From a virus: a DNA stretch of 29,677 bases. The notes beneath the pieces were generated by a model. The model ran no database searches, was not told the origin of the DNA, and saw only the letters and a program-made list of their open reading frames with translations. The DNA lies in the IMG/VR virus record IMGVR_UViG_3300046009_005154, positions 1 through 29,677 of that record; one strand, written 5' to 3'. A program made the translations under genes and the position numbers. Positions 7,200 through 16,431 of this stretch are shown here, piece after piece; the stretch's first letter is position 1, and each line of letters opens with the position of its first letter.

Positions 7200-7916
7200 A
7201 TGCAATACATTAATTCACAAACACCAGAGTTAACAATATTACCGGTGAATAAAGGTGGTACTAATCTTACATCGGTTGGTGCCAGTGGAAATGTATTAAC
7301 CAGTAATGGTACATCTTGGATTAGTTCACCACCTACTATTCCAGTATTAATTGGTGACGTAACCTCGAACGGTAATGTAATCTCATTGAGTAACACAGCA
7401 GTGACTGGTCAATACTTGACTGGATTTACACTCGGTGGTGGTACAGTAACTGAAAATGATACAATATTACATGCTATTGAAAAGATAGCTGGTAATGTGT
7501 CAGCAGTTAGTGCTATCGGTGGTGTAATTTCGGTTGATCAAGGATCTGGGTTAGCTACGTTTACCAATTCTGTTCAAATATACGAAGACCTAGAAGTTCA
7601 TGGAGTTGTGCAAACTGACATAACAACGACCACCGTGTTGAAATCGTTTTCGTCATCAGTGTATCGTAGTGCAAAATTTATACTTCAAGTAAATTGCACG
7701 GCAGGTACTGACGTTGGATCATATCAGACGAGTGAAGTTTTAGTAGTTCACGATGGTGTTAACGCATATCTTTCAGAATACGGGATTGTACAAACTGGTA
7801 ATTCTTTGGTTGATTACGTGGCAAGTATAGCATCTGGTAATGTTAGATTAAGTGCACAATCAACTACTGGTAATACTATATCAGTTAGAACGATTAGTAG
7901 TTTGATAATTGTATAG
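7200..7916 (+). CDS. Short tail-fibre-like protein
   Basis: The 238-residue protein begins with a fibre-type GGTNLTSVGASGNVLTSNG segment (residues 19-37). Its C-terminal region of about 100 residues (from YRSAKFILQV through YQTSEVLVVHDG to NVRLSAQS) is a beta domain widespread in virion proteins of marine phages. The start overlaps the upstream gene's end region (TAATATG). A structural role in the adsorption apparatus is inferred from the domain and neighbours. Confidence 0.75.
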   Translation: MQYINSQTPELTILPVNKGGTNLTSVGASGNVLTSNGTSWISSPPTIPVLIGDVTSNGNVISLSNTAVTGQYLTGFTLGGGTVTENDTILHAIEKIAGNVSAVSAIGGVISVDQGSGLATFTNSVQIYEDLEVHGVVQTDITTTTVLKSFSSSVYRSAKFILQVNCTAGTDVGSYQTSEVLVVHDGVNAYLSEYGIVQTGNSLVDYVASIASGNVRLSAQSTTGNTISVRTISSLIIV

Positions 7917-7930
7917 GTTGAAGGAAAAAT

Positions 7931-10591
7931 ATGAATTTTACTAGAGCACAAGGGGTATTTACAAGCATTACCCAACAAGAAACCGGGAACTTAGTAATAA
8001 AACCAACAACGTCGTTGACGATTGATGGTGTTATTGACACCTTGTTACCAGACAATACTGAAAACGTTGTCAATTTCAAAGAAGCACAATCAGCAAGCAG
8101 TTATCTTAGGATTGATACGTTAAATGGCAATGAGTATGTTAAATTTGGAACAACTCCAAAGATTGCATTTGACAATGTTACCACGGCTTCTTCGGTTAGT
8201 GATGCAGCCGTTACGTTTAGTGGTGGTGTTGGTGTAGCTAAAAACTTGTACGTCGGAACAAACCTAGCAGTTCACGGTAATAGCACATTAACTGGTAATT
8301 TAACAGTTGATGGTGTGTTAACCACTGCTATGTTTAGAACTGCATTGCATGTTGTGAATGGAATTATCGTATTAGGAGATATACCAGGTGTATTAATCAG
8401 TGCATTCGGAACAGTTGGTTCCATTACTGGGACTGGACCGTGGACTGCTACGATTACTGGATTGACAAACACTAGTGAATTATTACCTGGGACTGTAATT
8501 GTTGCAGTTGATGGGGTTGGTGCATTAGGTGGTGAAACCTGTGTTGTTGACACAGTGTATTCGAATTCGTTAACTTACACAGCATCTGGTACGATTTCAC
8601 CTGTTGCTGGTGGTATATCGGATATTTCTATATCTGGTGCAACTGATGTATCGGCAGATGGTTGTGGGATTGTTCTTAAAGGTTCGTCCGATAAAACTAT
8701 TAGCTGGATATCTGATACTAATAGATGGACTTATAACGTTGCAATTGAATCCGTTGGTATAGAAAACACACCAGTTGGTGAATTAGTACCAAGCACCGGT
8801 ACATTCACTGAATTGAAAATTGATGATTCGTTGATAATTCCAGTTGGAGATAGTTCAACTAGACCAGTACCAGCCACAACCGGTAATATTAGATTCAACA
8901 CGTACATAAAAGAGTTTGAAGGGTATTATGGTTCAAATTGGCGTGCTATTCGTTCTGGGTTAAATCCAACTGACATTCGTACTGCATTGGTTACTGCAAT
9001 TGCAAATGAAATAATCATTACCGATTCGTCAAATGGTAGCTATATCATCGACCTACCGTCTGCATTGTCCGATGGTGATACTGTATGTGTTATTGATGGT
9101 AGTAATAGTTTTGGGATACATTCAGTAATATTGAAAGCTACTGGGTCTGCCACTATTGAAAACTCCGATTCATTGGTATTGGATATAACTGGTTCACAAA
9201 TTACAGTAGTATATAATGCGTCAACTACGAATTGGGTATTACAATACATACCACTTGGGTACATTGGCTCTCCGAGTGTATTGACTGAAACTGCTATTAT
9301 ATCCACCCAATATAACGCGGCTGCTAATGATTTGGTTAGATTGGATGCAACTGGTAGTTCATTCTTGGTGAATTTACCCGATTCTCCAAGTAATGGTACT
9401 GTTATTGGGTTTATTGATGCGACTGGTGGTTTGAGTTTAAATTCAGTAACTATATTACCGCATGTAGGGAATACTATATATGGTGATTCTTCATTAGTAT
9501 TAGATGTTGCTGGGACATATCTAACAGTTACATATAATTCTGGTAACTGGGTGGTTAATTATAATCCAATAGGTTTCATTGGTGATCCTAGTTCTGTTGG
9601 TTTGACAACATCTGCGATTATATCATCAAATTCTTTTAGTGCAGCAAATGAATTAGTTAGATGTGATACTAGACTACATTCGATTTCTATTACATTGCCA
9701 TTAAATCCAGTAAACGGATCTATTGTTGGTATTGCTGATTGTTTTGCTACCAGTGACTCGGATTCTATTACCGTGTTACCAAACACAGGAGATACTATTA
9801 GTACAGACACTTCATTGATAATCAATGTTGCTGGTGCCGTGGTTGTACTGATATACAATTCAACTTCCAAAGATTGGAATTTACAATATATTCCTGGTAA
9901 TACTGGTGCGCATGGGTTGACCTATGCTGCATTAACCCCATTAGTCAACGCCGCTTCATTTGATTTGGTTAGAGTTAACACAACCGTTGGTCGAGTATCG
10001 GTTGAATTCCCAGTAAGTCCACTTAACGGAGACATTATTGGATTAGTTGACTTAGGAAATTCACTGAGTGTTAATCCAGTGACTCTTATCGCTGGACCTG
10101 GTAAATCAATATCAGGAAATTCAACTATTACCGTGTCAGATAGTGGTAGTTATACAGAATATCTTTATGATGATAACTCGCTTAATTGGAAATTAATAAC
10201 TCCAGATACTACGAATAGAACACATACACCACCAGTAAGTGGTTCTGGTTCGGTTAATATAGATGTTGATTTCTCACTAATAGATGGTAAAACCGTAATT
10301 TTGGATCTACCAACTGGTATAACTGGAGCAACTGTAAACTTTATCAATTTGAATAAAAAAGCATACCTTGGATCAGTATATGAATTTGATGTTATGATAA
10401 CTCATTCGAGTAGTTTGAGTAATTCATCTGCTATCGTGTTCAAGTACAACGGTACAAGTTTTCCAAAATGGGCTGGTGGTGTCATACCCGGTAGCACCGT
10501 AACTCCAGGGGCATTGGATAAATGGTCATTCTTCACATACGACGGTGGTAGCACATTAGTCGGAACGCAACAATTAGCAGATATTAAATAA
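7931..10591 (+). CDS. Large repeat-containing tail-fibre protein
   Basis: The 886-residue protein has an N-terminal fibre region with the shaft module TASSVSDAAVTFSGGVGVAK and LTGNLTVDGVLTT. From about residue 345 it contains four tandem modules of roughly 100 residues. Each module has the order [A/S]-A-N-[D/E]-L-V-R, a short strand ending in L-P, NG-x-[V/I]-[I/V]-G-[F/I/L]-[I/A/V]-D, then S-L-[V/I]-[L/I]-[D/N]-[V/I]-[A/T]-G and W-x-[L/V]-x-Y-[I/N]-P. The same module occurs once in the fibre at 12001. No catalytic residues are evident. The ribosome site is AAGGAAA. This is probably a shaft with a variable number of beads. Confidence 0.8.
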   Translation: MNFTRAQGVFTSITQQETGNLVIKPTTSLTIDGVIDTLLPDNTENVVNFKEAQSASSYLRIDTLNGNEYVKFGTTPKIAFDNVTTASSVSDAAVTFSGGVGVAKNLYVGTNLAVHGNSTLTGNLTVDGVLTTAMFRTALHVVNGIIVLGDIPGVLISAFGTVGSITGTGPWTATITGLTNTSELLPGTVIVAVDGVGALGGETCVVDTVYSNSLTYTASGTISPVAGGISDISISGATDVSADGCGIVLKGSSDKTISWISDTNRWTYNVAIESVGIENTPVGELVPSTGTFTELKIDDSLIIPVGDSSTRPVPATTGNIRFNTYIKEFEGYYGSNWRAIRSGLNPTDIRTALVTAIANEIIITDSSNGSYIIDLPSALSDGDTVCVIDGSNSFGIHSVILKATGSATIENSDSLVLDITGSQITVVYNASTTNWVLQYIPLGYIGSPSVLTETAIISTQYNAAANDLVRLDATGSSFLVNLPDSPSNGTVIGFIDATGGLSLNSVTILPHVGNTIYGDSSLVLDVAGTYLTVTYNSGNWVVNYNPIGFIGDPSSVGLTTSAIISSNSFSAANELVRCDTRLHSISITLPLNPVNGSIVGIADCFATSDSDSITVLPNTGDTISTDTSLIINVAGAVVVLIYNSTSKDWNLQYIPGNTGAHGLTYAALTPLVNAASFDLVRVNTTVGRVSVEFPVSPLNGDIIGLVDLGNSLSVNPVTLIAGPGKSISGNSTITVSDSGSYTEYLYDDNSLNWKLITPDTTNRTHTPPVSGSGSVNIDVDFSLIDGKTVILDLPTGITGATVNFINLNKKAYLGSVYEFDVMITHSSSLSNSSAIVFKYNGTSFPKWAGGVIPGSTVTPGALDKWSFFTYDGGSTLVGTQQLADIK
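8962..10200 (+). repeat. Four tandem ~310-bp coding repeats in the fibre gene
   Basis: Units start near 8962, 9272, 9596 and 9913. They are recognised at protein level by the recurring A-x-[D/E]-L-V-R, L-P, NG-x-[V/I]-[I/V]-G and terminal W-x-x-x-Y-x-P landmarks, the first unit being the most diverged at its start. DNA identity between units is moderate, so they are old duplications. Boundaries are approximate. Confidence 0.72.
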
Positions 10592-10615
10592 TATCAATTA
10601 AAAAGGAAATTAATC

Positions 10616-11908
10616 ATGTCAAAAACTCTTTCAAGCATACTCCACATTGGAGCCCCAGTATCTGGAACAGGTAGCGCTATTCTTAGTGATAGTCCAGTAA
10701 TAACATCAAAAATCGATACATCAAGCACCAGTTTCGATTTGGTTAATACCTCTGCGACTACTGTAAACATTGCCGGTGCCGCTACAGCATTGGCACTTGC
10801 TGGTACTACTGGTACTACTACTATTCGTAACAATTTAACAGTATCCGGTAACATAACATATGGTGGCGGTGCAAATCAATTAAGTGCTACCAATTTGAGC
10901 GTGGACGACGCATTAATCTATTTGGCTGCAAATAATAGTGTTGCTGATATCATTGATATCGGTATTGTTGGTAGATACAACAATGGTTCAAATGATGATA
11001 CTCACACTGGATTAGTTCGTGATGCAACTGACAAATCATGGAAGTTGTTCAGTAATATCACAGCTGAACCGACCACTGTAGTTAATTTCACCGGTGCAAC
11101 CTATGATAACTTAACTATCGGTGGATTAACTGCGTCATCTGGTACATTTACTGGTCAAATAACCTCAAACATTGCAACTGGAACTGCACCATTTGTGGTT
11201 ACATCAACAACCCCAGTTTCTAATTTGAATATTGGTGGTTATTCATCAGCGTTAAAATCAGCAACTACTATCATTGATGTTTCCGCTTCAATGGCACCAT
11301 CGAATGGCAAAGTATTAACTGCAACAAGTGCAACAACTGCTGAATGGAAAGATCCTGTCGGTGGTGGCGGTGCTGGAACTGTGATTTCAGTCGGTGGTAC
11401 TGGTAGTGTTAATGGTATTACATTATCTGGCACCGTAACTTCGTCCGGTAATTTAACACTAAGTGGTACGTTAAGTAATGTATCATTGACTTCGGCAGTT
11501 ACTGGAACATTACCTGTTGGAAATGGTGGTACTGGATCAACAACATTGACGTTCCCAAGTGGTACTGCATCAATTGGTTATTTGAATATTCCACAAGTAT
11601 CACAAAGTGCTAACTACGAATGCGTATTATCAGATTCTGGTAAACACATTTTGCACCCAGCAGAAGATACCACGGCTAGAACTTTTACCATTCCGGCAAA
11701 TGCTTTAGTGGCATTTCCAGTTGGAACTGTATTGACGTTTGTGAATGAACCCAGTGCAGGTAGTGTATCTATACAGGTCACTACTGATAGCCTATATCTT
11801 GCTGGTGCTGGTACTACGGGTATTAGAACTTTAGCTGCTCCTGGTATCGCAACTGCAATAAAAACATCTAGTACTACCTGGATTATTTCTGGAACTGGAT
11901 TGAGTTGA
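10616..11908 (+). CDS. Tail-fibre protein sharing modules with the long fibre downstream
   Basis: This 430-residue protein carries a central block (residues about 25-245, including GGGANQLSATNLSVDDALIY, HTGLVRDATDK and SNLNIGGYSSALKSAT) that also occurs in the fibre at 12001. Its C-terminal domain of about 130 residues (from LPVGNGGTGSTTLTFPSG, through SGKH and TARTFTIP, to ISGTGLS) is shared as well. The end domain looks like a fibre tip or receptor-binding/trimerisation domain. It is preceded by AAGGAAA and followed by a strong terminator. Confidence 0.82.
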   Translation: MSKTLSSILHIGAPVSGTGSAILSDSPVITSKIDTSSTSFDLVNTSATTVNIAGAATALALAGTTGTTTIRNNLTVSGNITYGGGANQLSATNLSVDDALIYLAANNSVADIIDIGIVGRYNNGSNDDTHTGLVRDATDKSWKLFSNITAEPTTVVNFTGATYDNLTIGGLTASSGTFTGQITSNIATGTAPFVVTSTTPVSNLNIGGYSSALKSATTIIDVSASMAPSNGKVLTATSATTAEWKDPVGGGGAGTVISVGGTGSVNGITLSGTVTSSGNLTLSGTLSNVSLTSAVTGTLPVGNGGTGSTTLTFPSGTASIGYLNIPQVSQSANYECVLSDSGKHILHPAEDTTARTFTIPANALVAFPVGTVLTFVNEPSAGSVSIQVTTDSLYLAGAGTTGIRTLAAPGIATAIKTSSTTWIISGTGLS

Positions 11909-11925
11909 TAATATCTTAATTCCAT

Positions 11926-11953
11926 AAAAAGCAGGCTTAAGCCTGCTTTTTTT
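11926..11953 (+). terminator. Intrinsic terminator after the fibre operon
   Basis: GCAGGC pairs with GCCTGC around a TTAA loop, extended by AAAAA/TTTTT and followed by a run of T. The structure is textbook and lies 17 bp after the stop codon. Confidence 0.94.
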
Positions 11954-11960
11954 GTGCCCC

Positions 11961-11999
11961 TTAGTTCCTAAATACACCATTAGTGGAGAGGGAAACTAA
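11961..11999 (+). promoter_or_regulatory. Late promoter CTAAATAC with a start-region inverted repeat
   Basis: CTAAATAC occupies 11968-11975 and transcription would start near 11980. TTAGTTCC (11961-11968) can pair with GGAAACTAA (11991-11999) with one bulged A. The right arm fills the space between the GGAGAGGG ribosome site and the ATG at 12001. A read-through transcript could fold over the start, while a transcript from the late promoter lacks the left arm. The promoter motif is clear; the hairpin is weaker than those at 4451 and 21331. Confidence 0.6.
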
Positions 12000-12000
12000 C

Positions 12001-15000
12001 ATGAATGTAAATTTTATAGTAAAGAATGGTATTATAGTAACAACAGATGCCACCATCAATTCAACGACTGACACAACAGCAAATACAACCGGTGCTCTTA
12101 AAGTAGCTGGTGGTGTTGGTATCACAAAAAAAGTCAAAGTAGGAACTACTGCATCTGACAGTAGATTCCCAAATACAACAGTGGCTATTTCAAATTCGCC
12201 ATCGGCTACTACGGAAAATCATAATATTGGATTATTGGCAGAGGGAACTGCAAATCCAGCAAACCAAGCAATTTATGGGGTTGGTGTTTACGGCGTTGGT
12301 TACACATCAGGTGCTACTAGATCAGGTGGTGTTGTCGGTGAAGGTCATGTATCATCAACAACTGATACTGGTTCAGCAATTGGTATTCGAGGATATTCAA
12401 ATGATACACATTCTGGTGGTTCGAATATCGGCTTGTACGGCGATGCAACGAATGGTGCTAATAATTACGCATTGTATTTGAATAATGGTAACGTATACTC
12501 CAATTCTGCACTCGCATGGACATTAAATGGTGATTTAACATTTGCGGGTTCTCACACTGTAACAATTCCAACATTGGCATTAACTACCGCATTACCCGTA
12601 ACATCAGGTGGTACTGGTGTTACTACAAAAACTGGTACGGGTGATGTAGTACTATCAAGCAGTCCATCGTTAGTCACGCCAAGTTTGGGTTCGGCAACAG
12701 CAACGAGTATCAATGGTATCACTTTTACACCAACAACTGCTACCATTGGCTTGGCAAATAATTCAAGTTTGTTAACTGTTGGTGGATACAGCACTACCAT
12801 CGCCACCACTGGAACTACCAATATAACGTTACCAACTACTGGAACATTGGTTAATTCCGCAGTTACCACACTAAGTTCATTAACCTCAGTTGGTACAATT
12901 GGTACTGGTACTTGGTCTGGTTTATTTGGGTCGGTTTCAGGTGCAAACTTAACCAACTTAACAGCTGCCAACTTGACTGGTACAATACCAAGTACTGTCC
13001 TAGTCAACTCATCAGTTTATCTTGGAACCACTCCGATTACATTGAATAGAGGCAGTGGAAGTTTAACGTTAACGAGTGTTAATATCGATGGATATGCACA
13101 GTCATTGAAATCGGCATCTACTACTATTAATGTGTCATCAGCAACAGCACCATCAGCCAATCAAGTATTGATGGCAACAAGTTCAACTGCAGCAACTTGG
13201 CAATCTATTTCGTTAACTAGTGCGGTTACTGGGACATTACCAGTTGCAAACGGTGGCACTGGTGTTACGACGAAAACTGGTACAGGTAGCGTAGTCTTAT
13301 CAACCAGTCCAACTGTAACCACGTCATTGGTTACCGATAGTACTAGTTTTGACTTAATAAACACCACTGCTACAAGTGTAAATTTCGCAAAAGCTGCGAC
13401 AGCTGTATCTATGGGGGCATCTAGTGGTACCACCACAATAAATCATGATTTATACGTGTCTGGTAACATTACATTTGGTGGCGGTGCAAATCAATTGAGT
13501 GCAACTAACTTAAGCGTAGACGATGCCTTAATTTATATTGCTGCTAATAATTCTTCAGATATAGTAGATATTGGTTTGGTTGGTGCTTACGATACCGGAA
13601 CTCATATACATACTGGTTTGGTTAGGGATGCAACCGATAAAGTTTGGAAATTATTCAGTGGAATTGCAGCTGAACCAACAACTACAGTTGATTTCACCGG
13701 TGCTACCTACGATAACTTGAAAATCGGTGGTTTAACCGCATCTACTGGGTCATTTTCATCAACGATTACTGGCACACAACTAACATCTACTGTAGCAACT
13801 GGAACTGCACCGTTCGTTGTTACATCAACTACCCCTGTGTCTAATTTGAATATTGGCGGGTACTCCTCGGCGTTGAAATCATCTACCACAACCGTAGATG
13901 TATCTGCCGCAACCGCACCATCAAATGGTCAGGTTTTGACTGCTACAAGCTCGACAACTGCAATCTGGAAAGATGCACCAACCGCTAATTTAACACCAAC
14001 TGCAATAAAATCTGCAAATTACACGGCAAATGCTTTTGAATTAGTAAGAGCGAATTCAACAAGTGGTTCATTTACGATAACATTACCAACATCACCAGTT
14101 GATGGTACTGTTATTGGTATTATCGATTTATATAACAAATTCTCAACTAACAATGTAACTATTTCTGCTGGTTCTGGTAATACCGTTGAAAGTTCTATTT
14201 CCTTAGTTTTAGATATCGATGGTGCATTTGCATCTTTTGTTTATACAACAGCAACCTCTGATTGGAAAATTCAACAAACACCAATGTCAGGTGGTACGGT
14301 AACTAGTGTTGGTGGTACTGGTACAGTTAATGGTATTTCATTATCAGGAACGGTAACTGCTAGTGGTAACTTAACATTAGGTGGTACATTAACAGGAGTT
14401 GATTTGACCTCGGCGGTTACAGGTACATTACCTGTTTTAAATGGTGGTACCGGTGTAACAACTAAAACCGGAACTGGTAATTTAGTATTATCAACCAGTC
14501 CGGTGTTAACCACACCATCACTGGGTGTTGCAAGCGCTACAAGTATCAATGGCTTAACTGTATCAAGTACTACTGGTACATTAACATTAGCCAATAGTTC
14601 ATCATTGATTACATCTGGTGGTTATAGCACAACTATCACTACAACAGGTACAACTTCTGTTACATTACCAACATCTGGTACATTGGTAAATTCTGCAGTT
14701 ACTACATTAAGTTCATTAACCTCGGTTGGTACTATTAGCACTGGTACCTGGTCAGGGTCATTCGGTGCGGTCACTGGTGCTAACTTAACTAATTTAACTG
14801 CTGGTAATTTATCTGGTACAATACCAAGTGCGGTTTTGGGTAACTCGACGCATTATATTGGAACTACCGCTGTAACTTTGAACAGAGCAAGTGGCAGTTT
14901 ATCACTAGCCGGTGTTAATATCGATGGGTATGCGGGTGCATTAAAATCTGCAACAACTACGGTTGATGTTTCCACGGCAACTGCACCCACAACTGGACAA

Positions 15001-16431
15001 GTATTGGTGGCAACCGGACCAACGGCAGCAACCTGGCAATCATTACCAACTGGAACTGGTACAGTAACCAATGTCAGCGGTACAGGTACCGTTAATGGTA
15101 TTTCATTATCTGGTAGTGTAACATCAACTGGCAGTTTAACTCTCGGTGGTACACTATCCGGGGTATCATTGACATCTCAAGTATCTGGAACCTTACCAGT
15201 TGCTAACGGTGGTACTGGTGTAACCACTTCTTCTGGTACTGGTAGTGTTGTATTAACCAACAGCCCGTCTTTAGTAACGCCGACTTTAGGTGCTGCAACC
15301 GCAACTAGCATTAATAAATTAACGTTAACTGCTCCTACGACAAGTGCAACGTTAACGCTTGCTGATAGTTCTTCGCTAATTACAGTTGGTGGGTTCAGTA
15401 CAACATTTACTTCCACGGGCATCACCTCGGTTACATTACCGACTTCTGGTACTTTAGTCAATACCACAGTTACTTCGTTGGGATCGTTGGCTACGGTCGG
15501 TGCAATTACTTCTGGTACTTGGTCTGGTTCTTTTGGTGCAGTATCTGGTGCTAATTTAACTAATTTAACCGCAGGTAACTTAACTGGTACTATTCCAAGT
15601 GCTGTTTTAGGTAACTCAACACATTACATTGGAACCACTGCAGTAACATTAAATCGAGCCAGTGGCAGTTTAACTTTAACAGGTGTTAGTGTCGATGGGT
15701 ATGCGGGTGCATTAAAATCCGCAACCACAACGATTGACGTTTCAGCAGCATCGGCACCGTCCGCAAATCAAGTATTAATGGCAACCAGTTCAACCACTGC
15801 AACTTGGCAAATAGTATCGATGGCGAATGTATCAGGTACATTACCTGTTGCTAATGGTGGTACTGGTGCTACCACGTTGACTGGATTGGTCAAAGGAAAC
15901 GGAACATCTGCGTTTACTGCTGCCGTAGCTGGTACTGATTATGTGGTACCTAGTGGAGCTTTGGGGACTCCGGTCTCTGGTACATTGACTAGTTGTACTG
16001 GATTGCCATTAACAACTGGTGTTACTGGAACATTACCTGTTGCAAATGGTGGTACTGGGTCAACGACGTTAACATTCCCAAGTGGTACTGCATCGATTGG
16101 TTATTTGAATATCCCACAAGTATCACAAAGTGCAAATTATACATGTGTGTTAACTGATTCTGGTAAACACATCTACCACCCGAGTGCTGATACCACCGCA
16201 AGAACATTTACTATTCCATCAAACGCGTCAGTTGCATATCCGATTGGAACGGCTATTATGTTCATGAATGATTCATCTGCTGGTGTTGTAACTATTGCTA
16301 TCGATACTGATACGTTAGTATTAGCTGGTGCCGGTACTACTGGTAGTAGATCATTGGCTGCTAACGGAATTGCGACTGCAGTGAAAATGACATCCACTAG
16401 ATGGATGATTAGTGGAACTAATTTAACTTAA
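12001..16431 (+). CDS. Long modular tail fibre (1476 residues)
   Basis: The start at 12001 (MNVNFIVKNG) is chosen because GGAGAGGG lies eight bases upstream; an in-frame GTG at 11983 overlaps that ribosome site. The protein is almost wholly fibre repeats. There are three copies of a unit of about 215 residues beginning at LPV-x-x-GGTGVTT and running through TSING, GGYSTT, TLVNS, GTWSG, ANLTNL, DGYA and ATWQ, plus one 100-residue bead like those at 7931. A block and a C-terminal domain are shared with the fibre at 10616. It should be the distal or long fibre used for host recognition. Its stop overlaps the stop of the reverse-strand gene by three bases. Confidence 0.88.
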   Translation: MNVNFIVKNGIIVTTDATINSTTDTTANTTGALKVAGGVGITKKVKVGTTASDSRFPNTTVAISNSPSATTENHNIGLLAEGTANPANQAIYGVGVYGVGYTSGATRSGGVVGEGHVSSTTDTGSAIGIRGYSNDTHSGGSNIGLYGDATNGANNYALYLNNGNVYSNSALAWTLNGDLTFAGSHTVTIPTLALTTALPVTSGGTGVTTKTGTGDVVLSSSPSLVTPSLGSATATSINGITFTPTTATIGLANNSSLLTVGGYSTTIATTGTTNITLPTTGTLVNSAVTTLSSLTSVGTIGTGTWSGLFGSVSGANLTNLTAANLTGTIPSTVLVNSSVYLGTTPITLNRGSGSLTLTSVNIDGYAQSLKSASTTINVSSATAPSANQVLMATSSTAATWQSISLTSAVTGTLPVANGGTGVTTKTGTGSVVLSTSPTVTTSLVTDSTSFDLINTTATSVNFAKAATAVSMGASSGTTTINHDLYVSGNITFGGGANQLSATNLSVDDALIYIAANNSSDIVDIGLVGAYDTGTHIHTGLVRDATDKVWKLFSGIAAEPTTTVDFTGATYDNLKIGGLTASTGSFSSTITGTQLTSTVATGTAPFVVTSTTPVSNLNIGGYSSALKSSTTTVDVSAATAPSNGQVLTATSSTTAIWKDAPTANLTPTAIKSANYTANAFELVRANSTSGSFTITLPTSPVDGTVIGIIDLYNKFSTNNVTISAGSGNTVESSISLVLDIDGAFASFVYTTATSDWKIQQTPMSGGTVTSVGGTGTVNGISLSGTVTASGNLTLGGTLTGVDLTSAVTGTLPVLNGGTGVTTKTGTGNLVLSTSPVLTTPSLGVASATSINGLTVSSTTGTLTLANSSSLITSGGYSTTITTTGTTSVTLPTSGTLVNSAVTTLSSLTSVGTISTGTWSGSFGAVTGANLTNLTAGNLSGTIPSAVLGNSTHYIGTTAVTLNRASGSLSLAGVNIDGYAGALKSATTTVDVSTATAPTTGQVLVATGPTAATWQSLPTGTGTVTNVSGTGTVNGISLSGSVTSTGSLTLGGTLSGVSLTSQVSGTLPVANGGTGVTTSSGTGSVVLTNSPSLVTPTLGAATATSINKLTLTAPTTSATLTLADSSSLITVGGFSTTFTSTGITSVTLPTSGTLVNTTVTSLGSLATVGAITSGTWSGSFGAVSGANLTNLTAGNLTGTIPSAVLGNSTHYIGTTAVTLNRASGSLTLTGVSVDGYAGALKSATTTIDVSAASAPSANQVLMATSSTTATWQIVSMANVSGTLPVANGGTGATTLTGLVKGNGTSAFTAAVAGTDYVVPSGALGTPVSGTLTSCTGLPLTTGVTGTLPVANGGTGSTTLTFPSGTASIGYLNIPQVSQSANYTCVLTDSGKHIYHPSADTTARTFTIPSNASVAYPIGTAIMFMNDSSAGVVTIAIDTDTLVLAGAGTTGSRSLAANGIATAVKMTSTRWMISGTNLT
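12600..15890 (+). repeat. Three long coding repeats in the long fibre
   Basis: GGTGG[T/C]AC[T/C]GGTGT-type repeat starts occur near 12607, 13252, 14440, 15205 and 15850. Repeat bodies at 12607-13252 and 15205-15850 are each about 645 bp. The 14440-15205 body is about 765 bp because of an extra glycine/serine block (GTVNGISLSGSV). The 13252-14440 stretch is occupied by the block shared with the gene at 10616 and by one 100-residue bead. Positions are approximate. Confidence 0.7.

Noticed and set aside
10580-10595. GATATT-AAAT-AATATC palindrome containing TTAAATAA, upstream of the fibre at 10616
   Set aside because: It deviates from the late motif and overlaps the stop codon in an AT-rich stretch; kept only as a possible weak site.
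11983-12000. In-frame GTG start for the long fibre
   Set aside because: It overlaps the GGAGAGGG ribosome site that serves the ATG at 12001.
12552-15467. Long reverse-strand open frames opposite the fibre genes
   Set aside because: They arise from the Thr/Gly-rich repeat codons on the forward strand, have no ribosome sites and encode low-complexity Val/Pro-rich products.
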